Counted from the stretch's first letter, positions 31,924 to 41,561 are shown. The stretch is DNA of 64,000 nucleotides from an uncultured Collinsella sp. (GCA_900768435.1 CAAGCW010000011.1:1-64000); one strand, 5' to 3'. Made by a program: numbers and translations. The notes: generated from the letters alone by a model not told the origin.

Positions 31924-33282
31924 TTACTCGTCTTTGGGCGAGGGATGCTTGCAGACCACGCTCATGTAGATCATGCCGAGCACGGCTGCGGTGACCGAAC
32001 CGGCGAGAATAGCGGCCTTTGCGGCCAGGACCTCAAACTGGGCCGTCGGGAAGGCGAGGCCGCTGATGAGGATCGACATGGTAAAGCCGATACCGCCCAG
32101 AATGCCCACACCGGCAATCATGTGCCAGTTAACGTTATGCGGCAGCTCGCAGGCCTTAAGCTTAACCAGGGCAAACGTCATGCCAAAGATACCGATCGGC
32201 TTGCCCAGCAGCATGCCAAAGTACACGCCGAGCGTCACCGGGTCGGTGAGCAGCGTGCTCATGTCCACGCCCACTAAGCGAACCTGAGCGTTTACGAACG
32301 CAAAGATCGGCAGGATCACAAAGTTGACCGGCGTGGAGATCAGACGCTCCATGCGGATGAGCGGCGGGGTCACGCGGTGCATGACGCGCTCGACCTTGGT
32401 GGTCGAGACGGTAAAGTCATGCTGGCCCAGGATGTGTGCCTCGTCGTCGTAGCGGTCATCGAGCAGCGGCAGGCACTCGCCCAACCAATCGGTGAGGCTA
32501 TCGAGCTTGACGCCGCACTTGGCCGGGATGGTAAAGGCCAAGATGACGCCAGCAAGCGTGGCATGTACGCCGCTCTTGAACATGCAGAACCACAACAGCA
32601 GACCCAGTACCGAATACGGGGCAAGGCGGTAATGCTGCGTCTTGTTAAGCCACACGAGCGCGCAGGTCACAAGCGCGGCGGCGCCCAACCAAAACGGATT
32701 GGGGCTCTGACCGTAGAAGATGGCGATGGCGGCGATGGAGATCAGGTCGTCGGCGATGGCGAGCGTCGAGAAGAACACGCGCACGCCGTTGGGCACGCGA
32801 TTGCCCAAAAGCGACAGCACGCCCAGCGCAAAGGCAATATCGGTTGCCATGGGAATGGCCCAGCCGTTGCGCGCGCCGGCATGGTTAAAGATCAGATAGA
32901 TGCAGGCGGGAACGACGACGCCGCCCACGGCCGCCAGCATGGGAAGCATGGCCTGACGCGGATTCTTGAGCTCGCCGACCGTCATCTCGTACTTAAGCTC
33001 GATGCCCACCAACAAAAAGAAAATCGCCATGAGGAAGTCGTTGACGAATAGCTCAACGGTAAGACCGGCCGTAAGGTTGCCCAGACCCACATACAGCGGG
33101 GTCTCCAAAAAGTGATGGATGGCCTCGTAGGCATCGGTATTGGCGCAAATGACGGCGGCGATGGCGGCGAAGACCATGACGGCGGCGGAAATCGTGCCGT
33201 TCTCGGCGATGCGCTCCCAGATATCGTGACGCTCAAAGCGCTTGCGCTCACGAACGTTGAACAGCTGCTCAGTTGCTGCCAT
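31924..33282 (-). CDS. nhaA: Na+/H+ antiporter NhaA
   Basis: The 452-residue inner-membrane protein has about twelve hydrophobic segments and the NhaA signature: the two adjacent Asp residues in SLLAIADDLI-type context (here STLAIADDLISIAAIAIFY near residue 170), ATDIAFALG near residue 142 and the GLTVELFVNDFLMAIFFLLVGIELKYE region. It exchanges internal sodium for external protons. An extended C-terminal hydrophilic loop region (about residues 285-330) contains HDFTVSTTKVERVMHR. The gene stands alone between a MITE element and the pyrophosphatase gene. Confidence 0.93.
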   Translation of the reverse strand: MAATEQLFNVRERKRFERHDIWERIAENGTISAAVMVFAAIAAVICANTDAYEAIHHFLETPLYVGLGNLTAGLTVELFVNDFLMAIFFLLVGIELKYEMTVGELKNPRQAMLPMLAAVGGVVVPACIYLIFNHAGARNGWAIPMATDIAFALGVLSLLGNRVPNGVRVFFSTLAIADDLISIAAIAIFYGQSPNPFWLGAAALVTCALVWLNKTQHYRLAPYSVLGLLLWFCMFKSGVHATLAGVILAFTIPAKCGVKLDSLTDWLGECLPLLDDRYDDEAHILGQHDFTVSTTKVERVMHRVTPPLIRMERLISTPVNFVILPIFAFVNAQVRLVGVDMSTLLTDPVTLGVYFGMLLGKPIGIFGMTFALVKLKACELPHNVNWHMIAGVGILGGIGFTMSILISGLAFPTAQFEVLAAKAAILAGSVTAAVLGMIYMSVVCKHPSPKDE

Positions 33283-33490
33283 GGGCGGCTCCTTTCACGG
33301 AATGGCTCCCGTCTTAAAAAAGCACGGCCCGCCCAAGTGGCGGCGCCGCGCTCTAACGTATTACGCTTGCATCTAGCCTACCCTGCACGACAAGCGCGCA
33401 GGCGCGGCCGAAAAGCGGAACCACAGGTTGAACATTATTTGCTCAACGGCACGGGCACGCCTGTCCAAGAGACGATGCGGCGCCGTGCAC

Positions 33491-33540
33491 AAAAAACGAC
33501 CGGAGCGCGGGGCGTCCGCGATCCGGTCGTGGCGTTTGGT
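33491..33540 (-). terminator. Terminator of the pyrophosphatase gene
   Basis: On the minus strand ACGACCGGA pairs with TCCGGTCGT and is followed by TTTTTT. Confidence 0.85.
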
Positions 33541-33549
33541 CAACTAAAC

Positions 33550-34473
33550 CTAGCAGGCGGCCATGATGGGGGCAGCAACCTGCTTCTTACGGGAGAGGAC
33601 ACCCGGCATCCAGACGCCGTCGTGCTCGTCGGCAATGCCCAGGCCCTTCTGAGCAGCCTCGGTCTCGCCCTCGAGCAGGACCTGCGAGCCCTCCTCCATA
33701 ATGTCGGTGATGCACAGGACAATGCCGTCAGCACCCTTCTCGGCGGCGTAGGCGCGCATGGCCTCGCGAATCTCGTCGATCATGCCGAGCGCGCGGCTCT
33801 TGTCGACGGTCTCGTACTGGCCGATGAGCAGCTTCTTGCCGGCGGGCTCGAACATCTTGATGTCGTTGCCGACCATCTCGGCTGCGGTGAAGGAGCCGGA
33901 CGGACGGGTGAGGAAGACCTCCATGCCAAACTTGACCGGGTCGACGCCCACCTGCTCGCCGAGCTTGGCGGCGACGGCGCGGTCGACATCGGTGGTGGTG
34001 GGGCTCTTGAGCATGAGCGTGTCGGTCATCATGGCCGAGAGCAGCAGCTTGGCCTGGACGTCGGAAAGCTCAACGCCGAGCACGCCGGCGAGCTTGGTGA
34101 CGATGGTGCAGCTGGAGCCCCAGGGCAGGCAGATGTAGTGCAGCGGGCCGGCGGTCTCGAAGTCGCCGATGCGGTGATGATCGACGACGCCAAAGACCGT
34201 GGCGTCCTTAAGGCCGGCGACGGACTGGGCAGACTCGTTGTGGTCGGTGAGGACGACGAGCTGACCGGCCTCGACGGAATCAATCACGCGGGGCTCGGCG
34301 ATGCCGGCGTCGGCGAGCAGCTTGGCGGACTCGGCCGGAAGCTGGCCCAGAGCGCAAGCCTCGTAGGTGTTGCCGGCATACTCAACCTGGTTGAGCAGCT
34401 GGGACAGGACGACGGCGCTCATGATGGCGTCGTTATCGGGGTTCTGGTGACCAAAGACAAGAACGTTTGCCAT
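33550..34473 (-). CDS. ppaC: Manganese-dependent (family II) inorganic pyrophosphatase
   Basis: The 307-residue enzyme hydrolyses pyrophosphate. It has all DHH-family landmarks: FGHQNPDNDAI (about residues 7-17), the DHN and VVDHHRIGD metal-site motifs near residues 75 and 97, and the C-terminal SRKKQ substrate-binding motif near residue 296. No CBS regulatory insert is present, so it is the simple form. It sits alone with its own terminator. Confidence 0.96.
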   Translation of the reverse strand: MANVLVFGHQNPDNDAIMSAVVLSQLLNQVEYAGNTYEACALGQLPAESAKLLADAGIAEPRVIDSVEAGQLVVLTDHNESAQSVAGLKDATVFGVVDHHRIGDFETAGPLHYICLPWGSSCTIVTKLAGVLGVELSDVQAKLLLSAMMTDTLMLKSPTTTDVDRAVAAKLGEQVGVDPVKFGMEVFLTRPSGSFTAAEMVGNDIKMFEPAGKKLLIGQYETVDKSRALGMIDEIREAMRAYAAEKGADGIVLCITDIMEEGSQVLLEGETEAAQKGLGIADEHDGVWMPGVLSRKKQVAAPIMAAC

Positions 34474-34607
34474 GGGTTTCCTCCACTTGATATGTGTACT
34501 TGGACGTAGCTATGGTAGCACGCCGATGCCGAGCCTTCGCAGACGGAAGGGCCACGGCATATTTTGGGGCAGGCACGGGGGCCAAGGCTGTCCCTTTTAC
34601 GCCATGT

Positions 34608-34642
34608 TGGTGCAAAGTAACCTGTCCCCTTTGCGCCAACGA
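34608..34642. repeat. REP-like hairpin, copy 1
   Basis: GTTGGTGCAAAG pairs with CTTTGCGCCAAC around TAACCTGTCCC. The 35-nt unit matches 46959-46993 (opposite strand) at 31 positions. It lies immediately after the ROK kinase stop codon on the minus strand. Confidence 0.7.
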
Positions 34643-34648
34643 GCGAAC

Positions 34649-35602
34649 TTATTTACCGGCGGCGCGCAGGGCTACGTAGGCGGCGCCGATGATGCCGGCG
34701 TCGTTGCCGAGCGAAGCGACCTTGATGGGCGTCTCGCGTGAGGCGGAAAGCGCGTAGCGCTGGAAGTGCTCGCGAACTGCGTCGAGGTAGACATCGGCCG
34801 AGGCGGACGCACCGCCGCCGATCAGGAACATCTCGGGGTCGACCACGTTGGCAATAAGCGCCAGGGCGCGGCCGAGGTAGTCGGCCATGGTATCGGCAGC
34901 TGCCAACGCGAGCTTGTCACCCTCGCGGCAGGCCTGGAACACGTCCTTGGAATCAGAAGGCCCGGTGAGCTCGATGGGCTCGACGCCCGCTTTCTTGCAC
35001 TCAGCAAGGTAGTTGCTCACCACGCCAGTGGCGCTGGAATACTGCTCCAGATGGCCATGACCGCCACAGCCGCAGGTGCGCTCCTCAGCCGGGTTCAGGC
35101 ACATGTGGCCAATCTCGCCGCCAGCACCCACAACGCCCGACACCACGTCGCCGTTAACGATAACGCCGCCGCCCACGCCGGTACCAATGGTGACCATCAC
35201 CACGTTCTGTACGCCCTTGGCGGAGCCGAGCCAGGCCTCGCCCATGGCAGCGGCGTTGGCATCGTTCTCGTACTTAACGACCGCGTCGGGGCAGTGCTTT
35301 TGAATGGCGATCCTCAGCTCGGGCAGGTTAATGGCAATGTTGGCCTTGACCTTGGCATCGCCCGATGCCGGGATGGGGCACGGAACGGCCAGGCCAATGC
35401 CCGCCACAAAGGCACGCGGAATCTGCGCCTTGGCGACCACCTGGTCAATAGCCTCGGTCACCGCGGCAAAGCCCGCAGCGTCAACGATGGGAGGCGTAGG
35501 CACGCTGGCCTTGGCAAGCAGGTTACCGTCTTCGTCGAACAGGCCCTCCTTAACCGAAGTGCCGCCGACGTCAATGCCGATGTAGTACTGCTTAGGTTCC
35601 AT
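34649..35602 (-). CDS. ROK-family glucokinase-like sugar kinase
   Basis: The 317-residue protein begins with the phosphate-binding GIDVGGTSVKEGLF and contains the second ATP motif MVTIGTGVGGG (about residue 130), the catalytic EXD-like region and the ROK zinc site H-x9-CGCGGHGHLEQY near residues 160-180. ROK kinases phosphorylate glucose, mannose, fructose or amino sugars. Start at MEPKQYY is chosen by homology; the upstream codons do not look coding. It lies near the cellobiose-type PTS operon, separated by two terminators, so it is likely independent. Confidence 0.9.
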   Translation of the reverse strand: MEPKQYYIGIDVGGTSVKEGLFDEDGNLLAKASVPTPPIVDAAGFAAVTEAIDQVVAKAQIPRAFVAGIGLAVPCPIPASGDAKVKANIAINLPELRIAIQKHCPDAVVKYENDANAAAMGEAWLGSAKGVQNVVMVTIGTGVGGGVIVNGDVVSGVVGAGGEIGHMCLNPAEERTCGCGGHGHLEQYSSATGVVSNYLAECKKAGVEPIELTGPSDSKDVFQACREGDKLALAAADTMADYLGRALALIANVVDPEMFLIGGGASASADVYLDAVREHFQRYALSASRETPIKVASLGNDAGIIGAAYVALRAAGK

Positions 35603-35654
35603 GGGAGCCCGCCTTTCTCGTTTAAACATTGCCTGTATGGTACCGCTCCCAAGG

Positions 35655-35697
35655 CAAAAACCTGCCAAAAAGGGGCAGGTTTGTTTTGGCAGGTTTT
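35655..35697 (-). terminator. Terminator between the PTS operon and the ROK gene
   Basis: On the minus strand AAAACCTGCCAAAA pairs perfectly with TTTTGGCAGGTTTT and is followed by T and GCC. Confidence 0.8.
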
Positions 35698-35755
35698 ATC
35701 TGTGAAAACGCAAACGACCGCTCAAAAGGTCGCGCAGGGCCTTCGTCAAATATAA

Positions 35756-35786
35756 GGGCGCTGGGAGGCGGAGACTCCCGGCGCCC
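35756..35786 (-). terminator. Hairpin after the PTS IIA gene
   Basis: GGGCGC-t-GGGAG pairs with CTCCC-g-GCGCCC; it precedes the stronger hairpin at 35655 in the direction of transcription. Confidence 0.6.
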
Positions 35787-35843
35787 GTCAAAGGGACTGT
35801 ATTGTCTGTTGGACCGCACGGCCCATCGCGGCGATAACGCCGA

Positions 35844-36176
35844 CTAGGCCTTAAGTGCATGCAGCTGCTTGTGAACCTCGATGAGCTCCGTCGCCATGAC
35901 GCGCATGGTCTCGGTGCCGGCCATCTGGTCCTCGGCATGCAGCAGAATCAGCGGGGCCTCGCCGTTGCGCTCGCCGTTGGCCTCCTTCTTCAGAAGCCCC
36001 ATGTGAACATCGTGGCCACCGTTATAGGCCTCGTCGCCCTGCTTAATAAGTTCCTCGGCGGCGTCAAAATCGCCCTCCTTGGCCTTTTGCACGGCATTGA
36101 TGTACATGCTCTTGGCGGTACCGACGTAGCTGATGATCTCAAAGCAGGTCATCTGCAGCTCGTTCATATCCTCCAT
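35844..36176 (-). CDS. PTS lactose/cellobiose-type IIA subunit
   Basis: The 110-residue helical protein matches the PTS-IIA Lac family: EIISYVGTAKSMYINAVQKAKEGDFDAAEELI, and the phospho-histidine in LLHAEDQMAGTETMR near residue 88. IIA takes phosphate from HPr and gives it to IIB. ATG at 36176 is chosen; a GTG directly after the IIB stop and an ATG three codons later are alternatives. It is the third PTS gene of the operon. Confidence 0.92.
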   Translation of the reverse strand: MEDMNELQMTCFEIISYVGTAKSMYINAVQKAKEGDFDAAEELIKQGDEAYNGGHDVHMGLLKKEANGERNGEAPLILLHAEDQMAGTETMRVMATELIEVHKQLHALKA

Positions 36177-36185
36177 GTGCTGCAC

Positions 36186-36488
36186 CTAGCCCATCACGCT
36201 GATGCAGTGGTCGATAATGCCGGCGGCGTTCATGCGGCCGTAGTCGACCATGTTGATGACCTCGACCGGGAAACGGCCGGCGGCCTCCTTCTCAAAATCG
36301 CCCTTGGTGTAGCCAATCTGCGGGCCGAGCAGCAAGATGTCGCACTCGTCCAGGTGATCGTGAGCCTCATTCATGGGGCGAGCCTCGACCTCGATGTCCA
36401 GACCGCGGCTTGCGACCTCGGACTGCATCTTCTGGACCAGCAGGCTCGTGGACATGCCGGCGTTGCAGCAAAGCATGATCTTCTTCAT
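36186..36488 (-). CDS. PTS lactose/cellobiose-type IIB subunit
   Basis: The 100-residue protein has the phospho-cysteine loop MLCCNAGMSTSLLVQKM (about residues 5-21) and the ILLLGPQIGY segment of cellobiose/chitobiose IIB proteins. It carries phosphate from IIA to the sugar during transport. A gap of about 150 bases, holding a small imperfect hairpin, separates it from the upstream IIC gene. Confidence 0.94.
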   Translation of the reverse strand: MKKIMLCCNAGMSTSLLVQKMQSEVASRGLDIEVEARPMNEAHDHLDECDILLLGPQIGYTKGDFEKEAAGRFPVEVINMVDYGRMNAAGIIDHCISVMG

Positions 36489-36642
36489 GGTTTCCTCCTT
36501 ATAACTGCGCGGCGCGCAGACGACAACTGGTTTTATTCCTTGCGGCTACTGTACCCACCCCCTGCATCTTTACGCAGGAGGAGAGCCGCGAGCACCGGCA
36601 CCGCGTACCGGCGCCCGCAACGGTGGAAGGGAAAACGAACGT

Positions 36643-37995
36643 TTAGGCGTTCTGCTCGGCAAGGGCCTCCTGCTTGGCGATGGCCTTCTCGGAGATCCTC
36701 ATAAAGGGCAGGTAGACAGCCATGCCGATGACAAGCTCGAGGGCCTGCCACACGCCGGCGCGCCAGTCAAAGCCCGTGGCAAGCAGGGCGTTAATGACGG
36801 GAGGCATGGTCCAAGGCACCTGGGCGATGCAGGGGCTGATAATGCCCGCGCAGGTCAGGCCATAGGTGATGCCGATGAACAGGTCGGGAAGAAGCACGAA
36901 CGGAATCATGAGCGGCAGGTTGTACACGACGGGGTAACCGTAGATGACCGGCTCGTTAATGTTAAACAGGCCAGGAACGATAGCCATCTTGGCAACGGTC
37001 TTGGAAGCCTTGTTCTTGGAGAACAGGAAGGTATCGAGCAGGAGCATGAGGGTGCAGCCCGAGCCGCCGATGAGGGCGAAGCTGTTGACGATCTGCATGT
37101 TCATGTAGTGATCGGGCTGGATGGTGCCGCCGGCGGCAAAGGTAGCCATGTTGTCGACGATGAGCATGGTCAGGATCGGCTCGACGGTAGCGCCAGAGAT
37201 GGTGGACTGGTGAATACCGACGCAGAACAGCAGGTTCGCAAGCGTGTAGATGAGGATAACAGCCCACGGACCGGCGTTCATGATGCTCTTGAGCGGGTTG
37301 GAAATGCACGTGGAGATGATGGTGCACAGATCGGTACCGGCAAACACGGCGAGCAGAGCCGCGGCAATGGCGAAGATCGAGAGGTTGAGCAGCATCGGGA
37401 TCATGACGTTAAAGGAGTTGGAGACCGCGGGAGGCACACCCTCGCCCAGCTTGACCTTAAGCTTCTCGACGCCGGAAATCTTAATGAAGAGCGTGACGGA
37501 GAGCAGGGCGATGATGATAGCCGCGAACAGGCCGTTGGTGCCGGTGTTGGCAGTCGAAAGGGCGCCCGTGACCTCGGCAGAGGTGATCTTGTCGGTGAGC
37601 AGCGGGCTCGTGGCGGCAAGCGTGGCGGTGATCTGCTGCGGCATCATGATGACGAAAGCAGAGATGGCGACGACCACGCAGGCAAGCGGGTTATCGAAGC
37701 GCTCGTTCTTAGCGAGGCTGTAGCCGATCAATCCGGCCAAGATAATGGCAGAGACGTTGAGGGTGCCCAGCGTAATTGCCGAACCCCAGGTCTGAAGGTT
37801 GGCAAGGCCCGCTGCATCGAGCGGGAACAGGGGGAACACGACGTTGTTAATAAGAACCGCGATACCCGCAAGGATATAGAGCGGCGTGATGGTCGCGAAG
37901 GCATCGCGCAGGGAACGCAGGTGAACCTGGTTTCCCACCTTCGCAGAGACCTCGGCAAACTTGTCGAGGAAGCTCTTTCCGTTGTCACTGGCCAT
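36643..37995 (-). CDS. PTS cellobiose/lactose-type IIC permease
   Basis: The 450-residue membrane protein has the PTS_EIIC Lac/Cel layout: HLRSLRDAFATITPLYILAG at the N-terminus, repeated hydrophobic helices, the GIHQSTISGATVEPI region near residue 255 and NINEPVIYGYPVVYN near residue 330 (sugar site). It should import a beta-glucoside as 6-phosphate form. Its partner enzyme is the GH1 gene upstream and its IIA and IIB follow downstream. Confidence 0.94.
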   Translation of the reverse strand: MASDNGKSFLDKFAEVSAKVGNQVHLRSLRDAFATITPLYILAGIAVLINNVVFPLFPLDAAGLANLQTWGSAITLGTLNVSAIILAGLIGYSLAKNERFDNPLACVVVAISAFVIMMPQQITATLAATSPLLTDKITSAEVTGALSTANTGTNGLFAAIIIALLSVTLFIKISGVEKLKVKLGEGVPPAVSNSFNVMIPMLLNLSIFAIAAALLAVFAGTDLCTIISTCISNPLKSIMNAGPWAVILIYTLANLLFCVGIHQSTISGATVEPILTMLIVDNMATFAAGGTIQPDHYMNMQIVNSFALIGGSGCTLMLLLDTFLFSKNKASKTVAKMAIVPGLFNINEPVIYGYPVVYNLPLMIPFVLLPDLFIGITYGLTCAGIISPCIAQVPWTMPPVINALLATGFDWRAGVWQALELVIGMAVYLPFMRISEKAIAKQEALAEQNA

Positions 37996-38115
37996 GATTG
38001 CTCCTAACTTTCAAATCCGGCCTTTTCCTATGCGCACGGTGGTCTGTCGCCCTCTGCCACCAGATGTGCCATGTTTTGCGCGCGGCGGCGCGCGGTCTGG
38101 GCGTTCGCCCGGTCG

Positions 38116-39516
38116 CTAATCAACCACGTGGGTCGTTGCGACCTGCTTGAGCCAGGCTGCCGACTTCTTAAGGCGACGCTTGTAGCCGTCCATGAGGTCG
38201 ACCTCGACAAAGCCGTAACGGTTCTTAAAGGCATTGGCCCAAGACCAGTTATCGATGACGGCCCAGTAATGGTATCCGCGGCATTTGGCGCCCTCGGCGA
38301 TTGCCTTGGCGACCCACTCCAGGTGCTGGCGCACAAAGTCGACGCGGTAGTCATCCTGGATGGTTCCTTCGGCGTCACGGTTCTTGTATTCGTCCATGAT
38401 GCCGATACCGTTCTCGGATACAAACCACTCAAGATCGGGGTAGTTCTTAGCGCAGTCCATGCCAAAGTCGTAGAGGCCCTGCGGGTAGATTTCCCAGCCG
38501 CGGCTCTCGTTCATAACGGCGTCGGGCCATACGTACTCGTCGGCAAAGTGCGGCAGGCCGTACTGGTCGACCTTGCTCGCCGGCGCCTGAACACGCGTGG
38601 GGTGGTAGTAGTTGCAGCCGAGCCAGTCGACAACACCCTGCTTGAGAATCTCTTGGTCGCCGGCACGGAACGGGAGCTTAACGCCGCCCTCGGCCAGGCT
38701 GTCGAGCACGTCGGCGGGAAGCTCGCCCTTGGTAATAAGGTCGAGCCACCAGCGATTGTTGATGCCGCTGGTCATACGCACGGCCTCGAGGTCTGCCTCG
38801 CTGGGGTTCTGCTTGGTGTAGACCGGGGTAAAGCAGTTGATCATGCCGATCTTGGCATCGGCGCGAATAGCGCCCTCGTCATAGGCCTTACGATAGTTGG
38901 CCACGGCCAGCGCATGTGCCAGCGAGATGTGATACTGCACGGTGCGAGCGCGGTTGAAGTCGTGGAGTTGCGGGAACCACACGCCCTCCTGATAACGCTG
39001 CTCGGGCTCGACGATGGGCTCGTTAAAGGTGAACCAGTACTTAATCTCCTGGCCAAACTCGCGGAGGGCGACGTCGGCGTAATGCGCGTAAGCCTCGACG
39101 ACCTCACGACTCTCCCAGCCGCCACGGTTAAAGAGGTAGGTGGGCATGTCAAAGTGGTACAGGTTGACGAACGGCTCCAGGCCGGCCTCGCGAGAGGCGC
39201 GGAACAGCTCGTGATACCACGCGGCGCCCTCCTCATTGAGGTTGCCGTTAGCATCGAGCAGGCGACTCCACTGGATGGAGGTGCGGTAGGTATCCAGGCC
39301 CAAGTCCTTCAAAATGCGAAGGTCCTCCTGGTACTTAGCCATAAAGTCATTGCCGGCATAAGAGCCAACGCGGTTATAGAACGAATCCAGATCCTGGATG
39401 GACCAAGTGTCCCACAGGTTCTCGAGCTTGCCGCCCTGGTTCCACTGACCCTCAGTCTGCGGGCCGGACATAGCGGCGCCAAAGAAGAAGTCACGGGGCA
39501 GCTGATACTGAGCCAT
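38116..39516 (-). CDS. GH1 6-phospho-beta-glucosidase
   Basis: The 466-residue enzyme begins QLPRDFFFGAAMSGPQTEG, and has the acid/base Glu in FTFNEPIVEPE near residue 180 and the nucleophile Glu in WFVSENGIGIMDE near residue 370. Together with the PTS IIA, IIB and IIC genes it should split an imported phospho-beta-glucoside (cellobiose or similar) into glucose and glucose-6-phosphate. Start at MAQYQLP has GAGGAC upstream. It is the first gene of the operon; a promoter with TTTACT and TATAGT lies at 39683-39710. Confidence 0.92.
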   Translation of the reverse strand: MAQYQLPRDFFFGAAMSGPQTEGQWNQGGKLENLWDTWSIQDLDSFYNRVGSYAGNDFMAKYQEDLRILKDLGLDTYRTSIQWSRLLDANGNLNEEGAAWYHELFRASREAGLEPFVNLYHFDMPTYLFNRGGWESREVVEAYAHYADVALREFGQEIKYWFTFNEPIVEPEQRYQEGVWFPQLHDFNRARTVQYHISLAHALAVANYRKAYDEGAIRADAKIGMINCFTPVYTKQNPSEADLEAVRMTSGINNRWWLDLITKGELPADVLDSLAEGGVKLPFRAGDQEILKQGVVDWLGCNYYHPTRVQAPASKVDQYGLPHFADEYVWPDAVMNESRGWEIYPQGLYDFGMDCAKNYPDLEWFVSENGIGIMDEYKNRDAEGTIQDDYRVDFVRQHLEWVAKAIAEGAKCRGYHYWAVIDNWSWANAFKNRYGFVEVDLMDGYKRRLKKSAAWLKQVATTHVVD

Positions 39517-39551
39517 CAAAGTCCTCGCTTTCGTGTCTAGAGCTTTCGGTT

Positions 39552-39637
39552 GGAGACGGGTTTGCTTTGGCAAGTTATCCGGCGCGGGCGCGCACCGGTT
39601 ATCCGGGTATCCAGCCCGCCAAAACAAAACCGTCCCC
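39552..39637. repeat. Long hairpin upstream of the GH1 gene
   Basis: GGAGACGGGTTTGCTTTGGC (39552-39571) pairs with 39618-39637 at 17 of 20 positions; the loop holds smaller GC-rich palindromes. It lies in the leader of the PTS operon, so it could affect its expression. Confidence 0.55.
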
Positions 39638-39682
39638 AAACGGTCGGCCCTGCCGGCGGCAGGGTTCCGTTCGTTGCGTACA

Positions 39683-39710
39683 ACTATAGCGCTCTAATTT
39701 CTAAAGTAAA
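39683..39710 (-). promoter_or_regulatory. Promoter of the cellobiose-type PTS operon
   Basis: Minus strand TTTACT, 16 bases, TATAGT. The AT-rich stretch further right (39711-39760) lies between it and the divergent GntR gene and probably holds the GntR promoter and operators. Confidence 0.5.
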
Positions 39711-39818
39711 GCGTCTTTTTGTTTTTTCTTTCTCGGACTTCTTATATAAAAGTAATATGGGTGCCTCGTTGGGGGTTATACTTACTTGCGTATTCTTATA
39801 TGTCGGAAAGGAGGTTCC

Positions 39819-40538
39819 ATGATTCCCAAATACGAGGCGATAGCTGCAGATATCCGTCGAAGCATCGAGGATGGCGCTCTTAAACCGGGCGACAAGCTAC
39901 CCACCGTCGTTGAGTTCTGTGAGCTCTATAGCGTTTCCAAAATCACCGTCAAACGAGCTATCGAGCAGATCACCGAGGAGGGTCTTGTTACCAGCCGGCG
40001 CGGATCGGGCACCTACGTTAAAGACACGGCGGGGCTTCCCGACAAGGCGTTTTTCCAGGGCAAGAACGACCGCGCCCAGGGCTTTTCGTATGAGCACCGC
40101 GGGGAGAAGGTAACCTCGGTGGTCTACGATTTCTCGATTGTCAATCCGCCGGCAGAGGTTGCGACTCGGCTGGGAATTGCCGAGGATGACTTTGCCTATC
40201 ACATCGTGCGCGTGCGCCAGGTCGACGAGAAGCCCATCGTTATCGAGTACACCTACATGCCCCTCGAGCTGATTCCGGGCCTTAAAAAGAAAGACCTGTA
40301 TGGATCGGTCTACAGCTTCATCCGCGAGCAATGCGGGCTGAAGATTTCGAGCTTCCACCGCACCATTCGCGCCGTAGCGGCAACCGAGGAAGAGGCTGAG
40401 CGCCTGGACACCAAACCCGGCTCTCCCCTGCTCGAGCTCAACCAGATTGGCTTTTTGGATAGCGGCACCGCCTTTGAGCATTCGATCTCGCGCAACGTTG
40501 GTGACCGCTTTGAGCTGCACAACGTAACGTTGGCATAG
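39819..40538 (+). CDS. GntR-family (HutC/UTRA type) regulator
   Basis: The 239-residue protein has a GntR winged helix (about residues 1-70: IPKYEAIAADIRRSIEDG, VSKITVKRAIEQ, SRRGSGTYV) and a UTRA effector domain (about 85-235). AAAGGAGG lies a few bases before the ATG. It is divergent from the GH1-PTS operon, so it most likely controls that operon; the effector would be a phosphorylated sugar. manA follows 73 bases after it on the same strand. Confidence 0.9.
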   Translation: MIPKYEAIAADIRRSIEDGALKPGDKLPTVVEFCELYSVSKITVKRAIEQITEEGLVTSRRGSGTYVKDTAGLPDKAFFQGKNDRAQGFSYEHRGEKVTSVVYDFSIVNPPAEVATRLGIAEDDFAYHIVRVRQVDEKPIVIEYTYMPLELIPGLKKKDLYGSVYSFIREQCGLKISSFHRTIRAVAATEEEAERLDTKPGSPLLELNQIGFLDSGTAFEHSISRNVGDRFELHNVTLA

Positions 40539-40611
40539 TTTTGTAGTCATGCGGGCGCTCGTTATGGCTCGTTTAGAGTGGGCAACCGCACAACACCATG
40601 GGGGTATGAAC

Positions 40612-41544
40612 ATGTCCGATTTGATTAAACTAACGCCGATCTTCCACGAGAAGATCTGGGGCGGCCGCCAGCTCGAAACCGTATTTGGTTACGACATTCC
40701 CGAGGGTCCCATCGGTGAGTGCTGGGCCATCTCGGCCCATCCCAACGGCGACTGCCAGATTGCGGAGGGCCCGTATGCCGGCCACACGCTGTCGTGGCTG
40801 TGGGCCGAGCACCGTGAGCTCTTTGGCAACTGCGAGGGCAAGGAGTTCCCGCTGCTCATTAAGATTCTGGACGCCAAGGACGACCTTTCGATCCAGATTC
40901 ACCCCAACGACGAGTACGCCGCCGAGCACGAGAACGGCAGCCTGGGCAAGACCGAGTGCTGGTATGTGCTGGACTGCGAGCCCGGTGCCACGATCATCGT
41001 CGGCCAGCGCGCCAAGGACCGCGCCGAGGCAGCGCAGATGATCGAGGACGGCCGCTGGGACGACATGCTCAACGTGCTGCCGATTCACAAGGGCGACTTT
41101 TTCCAGATTGACTCCGGTACCGTGCACGCTATTAAGACCGGCACGCTCATTTTGGAGACGCAGCAGTCGAGCGATGTGACCTATCGCCTGTACGACTACG
41201 ACCGCCCCGGCACCGACGGCAAGCTGCGCCCGCTGCATATTGAGCAGAGCCTCGACTGCATCGATTTTGATGTTCAGGCGCCGACCGACGGCACCGTGAC
41301 CGCGCCCGAGGTCGACGGCGTGACCGAGCTCGAGTCCAACCCCTGCTACACCGTCGATCGCGTGCGCGTCGACGGCAGCAAGACCCTCGAGCAGCGCTGG
41401 CCCTTCATGTGCCTGTCGGTCATCGACGGCGAAGGCACCGTCTGCGGCGACCCCGTCCACAAGGGAAGCCACCTCCTGGCCCCCAGCACCGTCACCTCCA
41501 TCGACCTCGAAGGCAAGATGGAACTGATCGTCTCGCACCTGTAA
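40612..41544 (+). CDS. manA: Mannose-6-phosphate isomerase, type I
   Basis: The 310-residue enzyme interconverts mannose-6-phosphate and fructose-6-phosphate. It shows the cupin metal site QIHPNDEYA near residue 100, GKTECWYVLD near residue 115, and the conserved HKGDFFQIDSGTVHAIKTGTLI region near residue 165. GGGGG lies seven bases before the ATG at 40612; an ATG at 40606 is the other candidate. Immediately downstream are a 129-nt hairpin and a terminator. Confidence 0.92.
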   Translation: MSDLIKLTPIFHEKIWGGRQLETVFGYDIPEGPIGECWAISAHPNGDCQIAEGPYAGHTLSWLWAEHRELFGNCEGKEFPLLIKILDAKDDLSIQIHPNDEYAAEHENGSLGKTECWYVLDCEPGATIIVGQRAKDRAEAAQMIEDGRWDDMLNVLPIHKGDFFQIDSGTVHAIKTGTLILETQQSSDVTYRLYDYDRPGTDGKLRPLHIEQSLDCIDFDVQAPTDGTVTAPEVDGVTELESNPCYTVDRVRVDGSKTLEQRWPFMCLSVIDGEGTVCGDPVHKGSHLLAPSTVTSIDLEGKMELIVSHL

Positions 41545-41561
41545 GTCATCGATCCCCGAGC

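Noticed and set aside
34649..37995. ROK kinase as part of the cellobiose PTS operon
   Set aside because: Two hairpins, one with a clear T-run, separate them at 35655-35786.
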